From Candidatus Omnitrophota bacterium (lineage in GTDB: Bacteria; Omnitrophota; Gorgyraeia; 2-01-FULL-45-10): a stretch of DNA of 50,612 nucleotides. Below, in pieces: positions 21,001 to 23,446 of the stretch (its first letter is position 1; each line of letters starts with the position of its first letter). Both the position numbers and the translations under genes were made by a program. The notes beneath the pieces are model-generated. The model was not told where the DNA came from, did no database searches, and saw only the letters and a list, made by a program, of their open reading frames with translations. The stretch covers positions 1 through 50,612 of the forward strand of contig JAUYOL010000034.1 in NCBI GenBank assembly GCA_030695905.1, given 5' to 3'.

Positions 21001-21783
21001 TTAGAGTCGCAAGGTAAAGAAATACAACAAAAATTGGGTTCTCTTATAACTAGCAAAAAATCAAATGAAGATAAAATAGCGAGATTACGGCAAGATATAT
21101 ACCGCATAGAACAGCAAAAGCCACAAGGCGCAGGTATTAATGAAGCCGAAGCGTATGCAACCAGCCTTGTCAATTCAGTCGTAGTAAGGGCAAGGGAGGC
21201 AAAGAAGCTCGGTCAGAAGCTCATAATCGGCTTTGACACAAGCTGGATCCCCGGCTATGAAAAAGGCAAATTAGAGCATATGGCACTAAACCCGCTTGTA
21301 AGAGAAATAGAAAAGCTGGAGCAAAGATTAAGTGACTTAGGGCTTGATAACGTGATAATAGTTAATAAGTCAGGAGATGAATTAGCGAATGAGTTGATTT
21401 CAAGTGCGGAAAAGACCAATACCCCACTATCTAACGTGGTAGCTTTGGCAAGTCAGAGCACGATCAGCTCTAAGGCATTTGATAACCTAAGAAGCACAAA
21501 AGATGAAAAGAAAGCTTTTATAGCAGCTATTAATACTGATGAGTTTGATAAATATTGCATGGAACATCCCGAAGATTCCGACAGGCTGTATGTCAGGATA
21601 GTTGAGATGCTGAGTATAGCATTGGAACTTTCAATCGGTAAAGAGCCCCCAAACAACCCGCTGATAATCTTATATGACCAAGAGACCAGAATAGTGGTAT
21701 TTATGCCTAAGGCTGAACCCGTTGATTTCAAAGAGCTCAAAAACCGTTATGATGCTGAACGGCAGGCAATAATCGCTGCGTAA
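1..21783 (+). CDS. Giant midasin-like multidomain protein (6x AAA+, HEAT, metallopeptidase, MIDAS/VWA), 5' partial
   Basis: The frame is open from base 1 with no stop until TAA at 21781-21783, so at least 7,260 residues are present and the true start lies upstream; the TTG at 46 is only the first start-like codon. Visible order by nucleotide: coiled coil (1-160), unknown domain (400-1150), HAD-like domain (1195-2010), unknown and helical repeats (2050-4380), internal signal-like segment (about 4399-4470), Lys/Glu-rich coiled coil, several membrane helices (4786-5390), HEAT solenoid (5404-8010), membrane helix (8065-8130), HExxH domain, six AAA+ modules (9256-17490), TPR-like helices, second HExxH domain, charged linker, VWA/MIDAS (19912-20440), two membrane helices, coiled coil and C-terminal domain. 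Hexa-AAA plus MIDAS matches eukaryotic midasin; MoxR/VWA chaperone pairs are the nearest bacterial logic. I infer an ATP-driven, membrane-anchored remodelling machine; its substrate is unknown. Confidence 0.85.
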   Translation, partial: KAAIDSAKQTAEEVRLETERLAEEARKAEQAAIDALKPEAALKKPIKKTIEQMLKDLIDNIPVENSNIWDTLNKMYPFPSRDAKADIRKILLGLAGDETLSALIKGLHDNLSNGGVLKEKDMLSKEEYEQFKVQSGLKKDFDRPPSEIKNGLPFTYSNMSYQLVLAPRDILDMIGGYISADCTDPGFMSGSSFLKYVLSHIRSPGFLKFRLYRQTKENEWEWVGNVYTAVAKDKNNHPIFLIDALQLPSKDAGPFHTEPSPNKGNLPFKNLQEAATVAEQAVETLINYAQEAGFKEVWLGFISNFYEPKGGGLVEHFQTKYADAFNANLAPTMGKETRSAQIKPTDAGNYESKLSELGIELLGIPRHKLDSFNYRRGFAKIWSKPEIPVLPPPVQLPKALIGAMIFDLDNTLSRTTQLVPDEIIEKLIEFLKQNVQIAIVTAQSKEEVEEYLIAPLKKTITDKGGSMGSLDNLFIYTSLGSQGWRLDEKGQFQSTYDRTKDTPFESDQEKGLLTIIGKIVDTEQILGPVIRDKHEGKYIHNRIASLTIGGVDKEKRIDIATKLRQGLSSLKVDIKISGSKTIHIVPKDVDKSVAVKHFRDGVLKSRMGDQIKDENILVIGDDFKESDGFAQGLDLDLIVLDANNYSVGTKDNLPQNVQFYPDGEKGWQRALNLFLAIKIFEKLQVALPFAHPYKDSLIQVLKDSQLKKAIEESLMMRRKLKAEEDEQLVVEYRGQPIYKIAYNKEQKRWCVTRFKIKREKYKSPEMNYKKIEETYREPIIIREWVATHKTAEETRGVVKEKIIGEGEDPVEWLDSTPILDLSNTNVRRKVKGEFIDVPLYETVDADSKNPTTAIGGIVLQDKTTKKFEASKFKYRIILLPWDKDDTDKYLAVPEVYTGNGEYMRERKLAYSPDRSNDGRLPVMAILWKESLFPLLDKYKDREFILRWKYQPIDEEPSFGYAEEKEIVNSSTIERIKISPYYLLLTNTAVKLFEIKISGNGKISYDNIKAIDRTELLEEWKDKLLEIVGVKIKQPLKPTPELAQPPHPPKSIFPEKATMETTVRPKPIMTEEEIRISIENFWRKGNKDYDKFLTKFENLEKIDDSILNALTCLLLDDRYRYTIHLILSLENIRSSAVKYLENLYLELKNRENRKDAYLIGEALDILGSPVGIHSNMDYLLTMLYERLGIISSVFQHGPENYGYLISQENRLFMEAWRDGLESIVKTDFARDNAIRKKIDEMIGGLAAHGAKIFPYIIERVKNINQELEKTKNESLHPDHDKAQIAINWCLKQQIGLLKEVIERTGAYGTLLQLLELISNEEFKQAARIGIESAISNLIKEDEINGSGEKFWKLFRGKNAPSIKRVKEIVTNVLIERTPDSVDTLLWLFDMQLNDVQIDKIIQILKPLSLIVVPTIQNYVDSLKWWQPKRVLKKIIKVDYKKLAVQLINKLKEAPDKRHGLNQSKSNRGVNTFLMSIFIASSLLGLTYPTLAQEQVPEEHIVQTQPTQPEKKVELPTAPEKKAPEKTPAEKQKEAEEKIKQEKAEAEHQVQLKAEREEKERKDEETRIKREKDEEGQKRVDAEKSKSREETWESFKSGAVVVFKWIGVGLLFLLGVGLLIGVVKILEAINKNIKPIARGTAKAAVGTAKGTGFLIKHLVLSPYYFGKYVVYYPLKGLYMGSEFTIKAIEKRNVATEVISLILFLSALTGYVIYKATAYSTLINMPTPSTGDLIKMLEDPYRAIMWVVFGAAGILTSIGIVRYIARSKKNLPVSGVALSLIIVFSSIAGIANYPLASYLSKDRARVEAIEALSKSTDLTSPEVVDSLIEALSDRNADVRKHAAEALGNCGDKRAIKPLIRALDDSEASSSAASALDKLGVVKTTDDIELLKKLLKTNSYYGFKSEATAAFVRMGTSSIPVLIDMLSDDNSAFQEVANDALVSIAKENTRSVLNGLEKPLSNDKAGVRLRAVKIIIGMDNKQDTVGILTRISQQDRDWDIREKATSRLQDIKPDTKEAEVVKLISKKDEEGLVKAGAPAVGFLVSNLESSSGYSEREQREMSVKVLAKIGDKAAVEPIIKAMQDSKIESKVAVEALGQLKDSRAIEPLLKLKKDSDYSSDSEPGCDKIAEAIVQINGGNPTDALVKALGDDNKNTRRIAVKALAQSNNPEIIKPFIERLKDDDEEVVVTATRALGRLAAKDAVDPLVAIVKDENIRGDKLKAATEALTQIGQPAVMPLLKIADDKTVGERAQIIITRIGQGSVDSLVERLNHWNPSERKQAIELLAKIGKPAIPSLIQAFGSDAYSVREGALNALIQIRDTEASVDLLINGLQNQNSDIRWRSAAALIEMPHQKAVGSLIQCLNDTSPKVRKTVAQALGFYSGLEAVQALMQHLQDGDVFVRKAVVISLGRIGFGSQLRNEVTSAIIQKLDDTDWQVRAAAAKIIIASPGVENALVSHLEDPSPYVRRQVVLSLGRVSSSATYFDKALNDSDEYVRLTAIQATEQINPFSINISDNFVLKTLFDDNENVRAVAQKALKEKKDFQLSYRLLEILSDVSKSNNERAYALEAIKALDEFGAKVLIVGLESKNDAIRQVSAQALTKMGKTACGQLVENLRNEDVTTRQTIVNILIEIGDPAKKDLSKAIWAEDDPELSGLAKAVLYKIDYTSAQKIHQNLYFRYVTWPEIKKWTKVLAPLYFLILIGIGGLFGAIKYMREQKSKKKTSPILRRVTLTQKPIIVAEAIIKNGSEVELRVKSTYQTLITMREKKLLEKVLSELGASGNSQLIHKISKIKLVTGNDRLMHIDKNIHELVIDIDAFKSYYLLLMEIEHELQHILMGSLNQRAPPLVEELTILRHEIMRFLSFTTDQQEEVLSILKADNDLDDKKFYEILESAQQHDIEEVSSLLIKYVIRFYPKELRRGLPAKILTTLKQDIVSLWQDLHSKRIVSYLGTKYAIEPKIAKLMVRFHRKMMEEVRKRSIGEDKLEPYEFTLRELYKWAEFYKLFRNQWGITTSFIKGAIYIYADRMENQKDKNRFYHDINAMSLDLEALEAIDYKEGRKPDIATLLSKEQIIKDTVRDNKKIIDELGMGTNTSSDSEYIPSKQSAELVHIPRTVEDLEKISLAVKLNDPVLLIGETGVGKTSLVRDLAFLTKNAFRRFNLNGQTDKLEFIGGFKPKRKHSKQDKTGKREFKFEWYNGILIEAMQKGHWLVLDEINLAEPEVIERIRYLLEPKGYLKVSEHEGEQWIQDNDYNNLVNELVGEYADKHTETKEELIKKAVQKLSDKGIFRIHPNFRLFATMNPPEYEGRKQLSPALMNKFRVKWIRNFTHDEICKILEEKYQLSEDIINKLSNFYVELARISGKQGELGREIGQPYYFTIRQFFRLALRVRHWLSQFTTMPSEEVINQRLALESEEVYGDSLRTDADKKLFNKLLEKKEIFGYLPPQINTEIKMDESKKKVCFGEVELPINEKKGLFVPTSKAELASISSTRRNLRSLARSIQMRENILLVGPTGSAKTASLANIAYLTRNNFIRLNLDSQTDIGDLIGKNVPEEGTSGFRWQDGDLIKAMREGYWLLLDEFNLAEPEILERINSLLDDDGSLVVTEHEGEVWIPGNIYDEKKASGEDMSKFQRIHENFRLFAAMNPEHYAGRNRLSLAMKNKFIEKWFSGDFSSNEIKEIIRFYLTKENLFKGPPLPNKSIDAITEFMASVHLSILRMIKENRFNRLALSGNAEDYNFSLRELKDWAEFIRNLVMEVGEGVITKSIEDNRKKLNKLQRQLTIISDPIEREKHIQKLREEKLIPLEISFQRQKDENEKRKIEADIMELNKEINRLNDPREREQYKQELQVDMEKVKQSIASFEKIGNDNDTIWHWGINRAVFDGSLYIYCDRLYGLAARTKEHTSGDKDIFYVEILEPIFTQLIQTGIGGLEAIDVEKERQLLGEGISPDELIRGAKEEGMDVASQKLAVKFNDLTFNYPEELRGYLTKIFKDLTKPETQIQGIYGFALLPRKTALRLVDMALDHPNPKVKQAAMETLTQIFSERDENFANDFTPFTGKLAVFLSDENQDLRLTAALVLENLNWLEWKGIAIPRISEHPEKRPKSLPWDETLKRLIKLKDGTGDYLGIFGFMKSKLTLASMLLISSGAMILITPFILQASSFSIGIALIGALGYLSAIKIWRPIKKEDVSTHILAGCVALVLFTLPAVLGLYLNSSILALFAHLIVFLGTLGISIGMLDLLGLSYYLIYLPQLGILSMRYDRLALDLDDFYALLEKTKEGKFIHFPFESEEKVNYFNMWYGRATLLTGFVVGINFVISLFHTARIDSLPVIPFIGWIPPWLQISFGALVGGGLGYFVSSFTILAAGTFKEMLYKPLKAIRVDKIKEKDWIGFKELLSAYDSSIIEAFRKYRNRLLKSDEGIDDAEKESTGKNAILQTLRPDAIKRLDKGALVYTIFVPTSSLDAKETQVFIPEAENSELIPVVDTVKALKQIALSVLLDDPVLLVGETGVGKTSLVRYLANLTRHSFRRFNLSGQTDKTEFIGGYKPGATGMFQWKDGILVEAMLYGHWLVLDELNLAESQVLERLNSLLDDDRTLVLAEHSGEHFKTKTIYEEKKKEEAKEYFDEVRKVNYIVDKDGRRIYCIHPEFRLFATMNPAEYAGRKVLSPALMNRFRVKWIDDLTITEKKLVLLEKYYNQIEGDKEKHFIFGDGVLDRLGMLHERISTAAKSREIGRDSIDPYHYSIRDLLKLVRRAVSRVGLKENSIGVLLNSYEKQDIFVEELPEVYKDKIRDRDEEEFLGNIFINAAFKYSSKLAENLQIDQTNSAVNFGEIPLLKNTRGGPYIPGAEANLIHTPGTLRYLKRIAKTIIMNEKVLLVGPTGSAKTSLIRYLAYLTKNNFARMNLDAQTDTSELIGKHVPVENRKGEFKWQDGMLVEALKEGWWVLLDEVNLAEAEILERINSLLDDDACMVITEHENEKIISNAEYEKKLKPFIEEYINSGASQKEARQRAIKKLTEEKIFPIHPDFRLFAAMNPEHYAGRNRLSMAMRNKLTEIWIPGDMDIKELTEIVKGFLREYSQGAIKERDLESIANAMALFHTKLQEVFKKCAVFTTGYEFSIRELRVLARYISTFGPTIGIKEALRNGIAYTYIDRLHTKNFRFKDEKGEEKETNDRKLFIEILEGILKESIPLLDLGYLESYASGKIISEIKFGDKTINFGGVSIPINETNGSEYVPSEEVARLVLTPQTKSNLGKIIQSAILKEPLLLVGETGVGKTSFIRYLANKTHNNFRRFNLSGQTEKLEFIGGFKPDERGVFIWHKGILIEAMQKGHWLVLDEINLAPSQVIERLNSLLDDDEFLVITEHENEKWVQSEVYDKQKNRLLKSDPSAIKKDSDDTEYLLIKSAKLYRIHPDFRLFATMNPADAEYAGRKRFSPALMNRFRVKWIDEFHRDEPDVRQILQERYGKYLPNWLLEAALDVHFQMHEKGKELADGKIYYTIRHLMRWLGRVKEAGVKDENELRRIAALEAKEVYGDGLSDESSQKYLKMGRENADRVREKGLYDILKEKFGADFQDDDIQIGNKDGKVYFGNIGVPINGRQESYIPAYPLNLTYSTSRYLKKLAKAVLRNEPILLVGPTGGGKTAFVRQLADLVNMNFISLDLDGQTDVAELIGQFIPEEKTDKYKWHPGALLEALETGSWILIDELNLAEPEVLERINSLLDDDGILVVTEHENEVYMPARLYDAKVNKMKEELKKKDNLSEETAINVAQKKLKNQGFHCIKPNFRLFAAMNPESYAGRTRLSLAMLNKFSLLWVPGDQPESEQISIVGHYLSVPAKRQESIKIPEEILHEAVPSKVAVTQAVKPEEAKESISMSEKEVKLIFDKAEEYKENKDYHNAEKLYSEVINQAEIQHKESEWWFYKHAYSTRALVRKYSKKFDEAMSDYLKAITLNHGMSIVWMGVKDLLDIVSNPVRQKAIIIIKNADLSKDAYGLAFQARCLLDSAKFTDGPLRKLLLEKSLACCDAMSDDTIKVSMEVQEAQEELKKIDNQGNTTIGSEGDGSSSVSFVNYGRYMGMISNGSFAEKKVNFATEQKSSSEATSSTDSQESSWLGKLNHWNKLRRINSAMRKIELTAKFFGGDFNVKLMPHPGNEWGITYDTDPPTIMFPEKDLMEKSCRHNVATAMHEGGHRDITWIDPEFNKSESTRFLFNAVEDPRVNNWIMAKFRGAGDYFGDLYKETFPIVQKQPFNDSVVLPHIQYGLGLIHYWFYGKEHPAIKNKRVLDALQRTRENVINAYETLPGTISVKKERGERITVSSPIFKPMPVDLPPIGQRQYLGQPDISAIQRIDEDRIVLTTARGHKEIVHLSDGKTCQVVINISPSAEEKINAAQDAAWIIKHKILPIYETLVEESKNVAKQGVGQKGGSGMSSQEREGKAEQEVEQKSKEAADALGRKFPIDEELEKTVSQDKSRGGSPENKEKEEKEQGGKDISNKDAKKQTGQGKEVKIGQEKESPSKQSEEEERQDVAKGKTAEEEQGKESRERPKVVSEDEESLTTQKQIDLAAKLEHDIKRKLTRYDEYYLPMAHLIEQLFGVLDNELHKDIKPKYKGDFATGTKLNLRKAMQMEHTADTDIWLRRVKPAKRSFKFALVLDESGSMGSPDKTINAMHSLVLLQEVLSRLEIDFSVIGFSDRAWTHKGFGKKFRYENKDDLISEVLSYMQRGQSTNDAEGVELATKQLENQDGDSKIAIVITDGQGNGPERVANYLEKARKKHIEVIGIGIGYAMGYVKGVYRPYILVNEVDDLPKVLAKVLIDIIVHQKPTSEVGVNGLSTIPDIKNDNSTPTNFMTEQGTGIKTGVSKLSEHLPPNANGFVVPELLAVLSGITLLILGMPFVLSHISSILIGGSILGASLVIIKYIKDTIQSHRELSDIDKSAEQGRAILEKNKKHIEKEVGKLTKELQAIEKEISSVMEEKAGIDKKIDGLKASEQQTTEEAKINAIKDEIGALESQGKEIQQKLGSLITSKKSNEDKIARLRQDIYRIEQQKPQGAGINEAEAYATSLVNSVVVRAREAKKLGQKLIIGFDTSWIPGYEKGKLEHMALNPLVREIEKLEQRLSDLGLDNVIIVNKSGDELANELISSAEKTNTPLSNVVALASQSTISSKAFDNLRSTKDEKKAFIAAINTDEFDKYCMEHPEDSDRLYVRIVEMLSIALELSIGKEPPNNPLIILYDQETRIVVFMPKAEPVDFKELKNRYDAERQAIIAA
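1195..2010 (+). other. HAD-superfamily phosphatase-like domain inside the giant protein
   Basis: Motif I DLDNT is at 1219-1233, a motif II-like IVTA segment lies near 1315, a conserved-lysine stretch (HIVPKDVDKS) near 1750, and motif IV GDDFKESDG begins at 1858. The order and spacing fit the HAD IIB (Cof, phosphomannomutase or sugar-phosphatase) type with the cap between motifs II and III. The metal-binding aspartates appear intact, so it could be catalytic. The substrate cannot be told. The domain lies on the N-terminal side of the internal signal-like segment. Confidence 0.7.
4390..8130 (+). other. Internal signal/membrane segment and HEAT-repeat solenoid of the giant protein
   Basis: A hydrophobic stretch at about 4399-4470 ending in TLAQEQ looks like a signal peptide in the middle of the chain. 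A Lys/Glu/Ala-rich coiled coil (4500-4770) follows, then four clear hydrophobic helices (about 4786-4875, 5070-5145, 5224-5285, 5301-5390). From about 5404 to 8010 there are some two dozen helical repeats of the PBS-lyase HEAT type (recurring patterns such as DxxxxVRxxAAxALG). A further helix at 8065-8130 closes the block. Membrane segments on both sides of the solenoid imply it sits on one side of the membrane, probably as a protein-binding scaffold. Repeat number was judged by eye. Confidence 0.75.
8150..9170 (+). other. HExxH domain followed by an orphan AAA lid
   Basis: HELQH at 8476-8490, followed by a glutamate-rich helix (VEELTILRHE), is a zincin-like signature; no function is proven. 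From about 8857 to 9170 the chain carries the helical lid normally found at the end of the B-type AAA modules here (compare YEFTLRELYKWAEF with YNFSLRELKDWAEF in module B1 and YEFSIRELRVLARY in B2, each followed by a YxDR segment), but with no P-loop core in front of it. Confidence 0.55.
9256..17490 (+). other. Six tandem dynein-related AAA+ modules arranged as three A/B pairs
   Basis: P-loops are at 9391-9414 (A1, GETGVGKT), 10519-10542 (B1, GPTGSAKT), 13501-13524 (A2, GETGVGKT), 14617-14640 (B2, GPTGSAKT), 15790-15813 (A3, GETGVGKT) and 16888-16911 (B3, GPTGGGKT). Every module has a Walker B ending in DE (LDEINLAE and variants) and a sensor-1 asparagine in ATMNP (A) or AAMNP (B). A modules share QTDKxEFIGG and NRFRVKW with an arginine in finger position; B modules share DTSELIG-like loops and lack that arginine. 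A1-B1 is separated from A2-B2-A3-B3 by a coiled coil, HEAT-like helices and several membrane helices (about 12385-13085). The family is AAA_5/MoxR-midasin. All six look able to bind ATP. Confidence 0.88.
17600..20440 (+). other. TPR-like helices, zinc metallopeptidase-like domain, charged linker and MIDAS/VWA domain
   Basis: TPR-like helices occupy about 17600-18110. HEGGH at 18535-18549, followed by FNAVEDPRVN about 25 residues later, resembles the HExxH...ExxR arrangement of metallopeptidase domains that accompany VWA proteins. A Lys/Glu/Gln/Gly linker spans about 19200-19660. Immediately before the VWA are TGxKLNLRK (from 19816), DIWLRR (19876-19893) and KPAKR, which as I recall closely match the sequence preceding MIDAS in midasin. 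The MIDAS itself is complete: DESGS at 19936-19950, a threonine in STND (about 20155) and the aspartate in TDGQG. In midasin this domain docks UBL-domain substrates; here the ligand is unknown. Confidence 0.8.
20590..21783 (+). other. C-terminal membrane helices, coiled coil and unrecognised C-terminal domain of the giant protein
   Basis: Two hydrophobic helices lie at about 20596-20745, then a long Glu/Lys-rich coiled coil (about 20760-21125). The last 200 residues (from about 21150) form a mixed alpha/beta-looking domain containing LIIGFDTSWIPG and LDNVIIVNKSGDELA. I do not recognise a named family. It is the last folded unit before the stop, so it may be a localisation or interaction module. 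Confidence 0.45.
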
Positions 21784-21849
21784 GTAAAAATCCTCCAAGT
21801 ATAGATATTTTTTACTTTATCCCCTAGCCCGACCCGAGCAATTTAAGAC

Positions 21850-21877
21850 TTGAGATTTTCTTCAAAAGTAGTAAGAT
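21850..21877 (+). promoter_or_regulatory. Weak candidate sigma70-type promoter for the sigma-factor gene
   Basis: TTGAGA (21850-21855), a 16-nt spacer and TAAGAT (21872-21877) stand 54 nt before the ATG at 21931. The 147-base gap also contains an AT-rich near-inverted repeat just after the giant gene (AAGTAAAAAT near 21782 against ATTTTTTACTT near 21806-21816) that could be a weak terminator. Both are judged by eye only. Confidence 0.3.
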
Positions 21878-21930
21878 AAAAGTCACAGGTGGCACTCCAA
21901 CCAAAATGAATTATAGGAAACGGAATCACA

Positions 21931-22533
21931 ATGATAAGCAGACTTAGTGAGCATAGTTCCGATAGCGCATTACTCGAAGCATGCTGTCAGCATGATGAAT
22001 TCGCTTTTAAATTACTTTACGACCGGTATAGTAAGCTTGTTTATAGCGCTATCCATAAATGGATAAAAACATATGCATCTAAGAAAGAAGATCGGAAAGA
22101 AGATATCAAGGACGTTTTTCAGGAAGCATTTATAGATATGGTGGAGAACAATTTTTCGAGACTGCGACAGGCAAAGGATCCGAATAAATTAAGTGGTCTT
22201 ATTTTTATAATTGCGCATCACAGAGCTGGTAAATATTTTACTAAAAAATGGAAAGAAGGCGAGTTTGTAGAAAAAGATTTAAAAAATATACCATCTCCGG
22301 AAAATATTATTGAAAATCTTACTAGAGAAGAACAGAATTCAATCGCGGAAAAATTCTTAAATACTTTGAGCAAAAAAGAATACGATATCATGGAGTTGCA
22401 TCTTCATAGAGGTTTTAAATATGACGAAATTGCCGCAGCTATGAGACTTTCTAGGGTGTACGTCGGTGTTATTATTAACAGGGTAAAAAACAAGATGAAG
22501 CTTTATATTAAGAATAAATATGGCGAAGTATAA
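21931..22533 (+). CDS. ECF-type RNA polymerase sigma factor
   Basis: This 200-residue protein has the two-domain layout of an extracytoplasmic-function sigma factor. Region 2 (about residues 25-95, with FKLLYDRYSKLVYSAI and DVFQEAFIDMVE) binds core polymerase and the -10 element. Region 4 (about 140-195, with LSKKEYDIMELHLHRGFKYDEIAAAM and an HTH) binds the -35. Region 1 and region 3 are absent, as expected for the class. The ATG follows AGGAAA at about 10 nt. The next gene (22594) encodes a zinc-finger anti-sigma candidate, a standard pairing in which the anti-sigma holds the sigma factor inactive. A bipartite motif that occurs twice right after this gene is a good candidate for its own target promoter. 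Confidence 0.88.
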   Translation: MISRLSEHSSDSALLEACCQHDEFAFKLLYDRYSKLVYSAIHKWIKTYASKKEDRKEDIKDVFQEAFIDMVENNFSRLRQAKDPNKLSGLIFIIAHHRAGKYFTKKWKEGEFVEKDLKNIPSPENIIENLTREEQNSIAEKFLNTLSKKEYDIMELHLHRGFKYDEIAAAMRLSRVYVGVIINRVKNKMKLYIKNKYGEV

Positions 22534-22539
22534 AATTTG

Positions 22540-22573
22540 TGTAATAAATAGACCCAAAGATGTATCTATATCA
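22540..22573 (+). promoter_or_regulatory. Bipartite promoter-like element, copy 1 (candidate ECF target promoter)
   Basis: TGTAATAAA (22540-22548), an 11-nt spacer and ATGTATCTATATCA (22560-22573) lie between the sigma and anti-sigma genes. The same two blocks with the same spacing recur at 22996-23029. Placed as -35 and -10 regions, the start site would be near 22575, just before the AAAGGAG ribosome site and ATG of the anti-sigma gene. The distance fits a promoter for that gene. Confidence 0.5.
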
Positions 22574-22593
22574 GTTGAAAAGGAGATTTTAAA

Positions 22594-22974
22594 ATGAAAC
22601 GCAAAAGGGACGCAATCGATAGTTTATTTATAAATTATTTTAAACATAAATATGGTGAAGAAAAAGAGTTGCCCCGCGGTGGCGTGGAGCATATAAAATC
22701 CGGCGTGGAGATTAAATCCCCGCTTGATTTAATTCCAAAAGAGAAGAAGACCACATGCCCACCAGATGTCAAATTAGGCGCATATATAAATAATGTACTT
22801 AAAGGAAACGAGAAGGCGGCGCTTGAAAAACATTTATCGACTTGTCCCGGTTGTAAAGATAAAGTCGAATCTGGCCGCGAAATAGTAGAAAAATTCGAAG
22901 AAGGAAAGCTCCCGAACGTTCCGGATAGTATTTCTTTTCCCATATCCGATCTTAAAAAGACATCCCGCAAGTAA
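22594..22974 (+). CDS. Putative zinc-finger (zf-HC2-like) anti-sigma factor
   Basis: The protein has 126 residues and is very hydrophilic. Its middle contains CPPDVKLGAYI followed by EKHLSTCPGCKDKV, that is a Cys, then His-x3-Cys-x2-Cys, the ligand pattern of the zf-HC2/ZAS anti-sigma domain. No membrane helix is visible, so it would be a soluble anti-sigma factor, in contrast to most membrane-bound members. The start is supported by AAAAGGAG about 8 nt upstream. It lies 60 nt after the ECF sigma gene and behind copy 1 of the bipartite motif, which suggests an autoregulated sigma/anti-sigma pair. Similarity rests on the ligand pattern only, so another small zinc protein is possible. Confidence 0.65.
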   Translation: MKRKRDAIDSLFINYFKHKYGEEKELPRGGVEHIKSGVEIKSPLDLIPKEKKTTCPPDVKLGAYINNVLKGNEKAALEKHLSTCPGCKDKVESGREIVEKFEEGKLPNVPDSISFPISDLKKTSRK

Positions 22975-22995
22975 TCTATCTCCATCAAAAAAATC

Positions 22996-23029
22996 TGTAA
23001 TAAAACGCACCCTTTATGTATCTATATCA
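22996..23029 (+). promoter_or_regulatory. Bipartite promoter-like element, copy 2
   Basis: TGTAATAAA (22996-23004) and ATGTATCTATATCA (23016-23029) repeat exactly the two blocks and 11-nt spacing of the copy at 22540, while the spacer sequence differs. That is the signature of a constrained promoter rather than a duplicated segment. It lies 21 nt after the anti-sigma gene and about 165 nt before the small gene at 23196. The rest of the 221-base gap (22975-23195) shows no other feature I can support. Confidence 0.5.
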
Positions 23030-23195
23030 TTGAGAGTATAAAAAGTTAATTTATACTTCTCCCCCTCGCTATGAATAAAAATAACCCTCTATTTTAATCC
23101 GCAGGGCTATCCTCAAGAACGCCGACCTATATATCCCCTTATTTTACAAATAGTTAAGAAAAATGTGTAAAAATGAAAATAGGAGGTGACTAAAA

Positions 23196-23375
23196 ATGCG
23201 TAGTTATGAGTTTTTTAGAAAATTGCTCAAAAAAGAGAAGGAGATTACAAGAGAACTTTCCGGCAAAGGCAGAGACATTGAGTCCCAGCTAAGATTTCTG
23301 CGTTACTTTATTGGCGAGGCGGATGTTGAGCCAGAAGACATAGTAGAAATAACGTTTCATTTAGTAAGAAAGTAA
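23196..23375 (+). CDS. Small hypothetical protein (59 aa)
   Basis: An ATG at 23196 follows a near-perfect Shine-Dalgarno sequence (AGGAGGTGA at 23181-23189) and reads 59 codons to TAA at 23373-23375. The peptide is charged (Lys/Arg/Glu-rich) with an amphipathic helical N-terminal half (SYEFFRKLLKKEKEITREL) and the C-terminal run IVEITFHLVRK. No family is recognised. The strong ribosome site and the position between the sigma/anti-sigma pair and the packaging trio argue that it is real. It could be a small regulator of the following genes. Confidence 0.6.
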   Translation: MRSYEFFRKLLKKEKEITRELSGKGRDIESQLRFLRYFIGEADVEPEDIVEITFHLVRK

Positions 23376-23385
23376 TGAAAAACCA

Positions 23386-23414
23386 CTAGCCCATGGTTCT
23401 CTGCCATGGGCTAG
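23386..23414. repeat. Perfect 11-bp stem-loop before the methyltransferase gene
   Basis: CTAGCCCATGG (23386-23396), a 7-nt loop and CCATGGGCTAG (23404-23414) form a perfect hairpin between the small gene and the ATG at 23447. No T-run follows on the + strand, so it is not a standard terminator for + strand transcripts. It lies about 15 nt before the ribosome site of the next gene and could affect its translation or act as a processing site. Confidence 0.6.
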
Positions 23415-23446
23415 AAATGTCTAAAAACCAAAAGGAGGAATAGGTC

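Noticed and set aside
23386-23414. Rho-independent terminator after the small gene
   Set aside because: The stem is perfect but no T-run follows on the + strand, and no minus-strand gene needs a terminator here.
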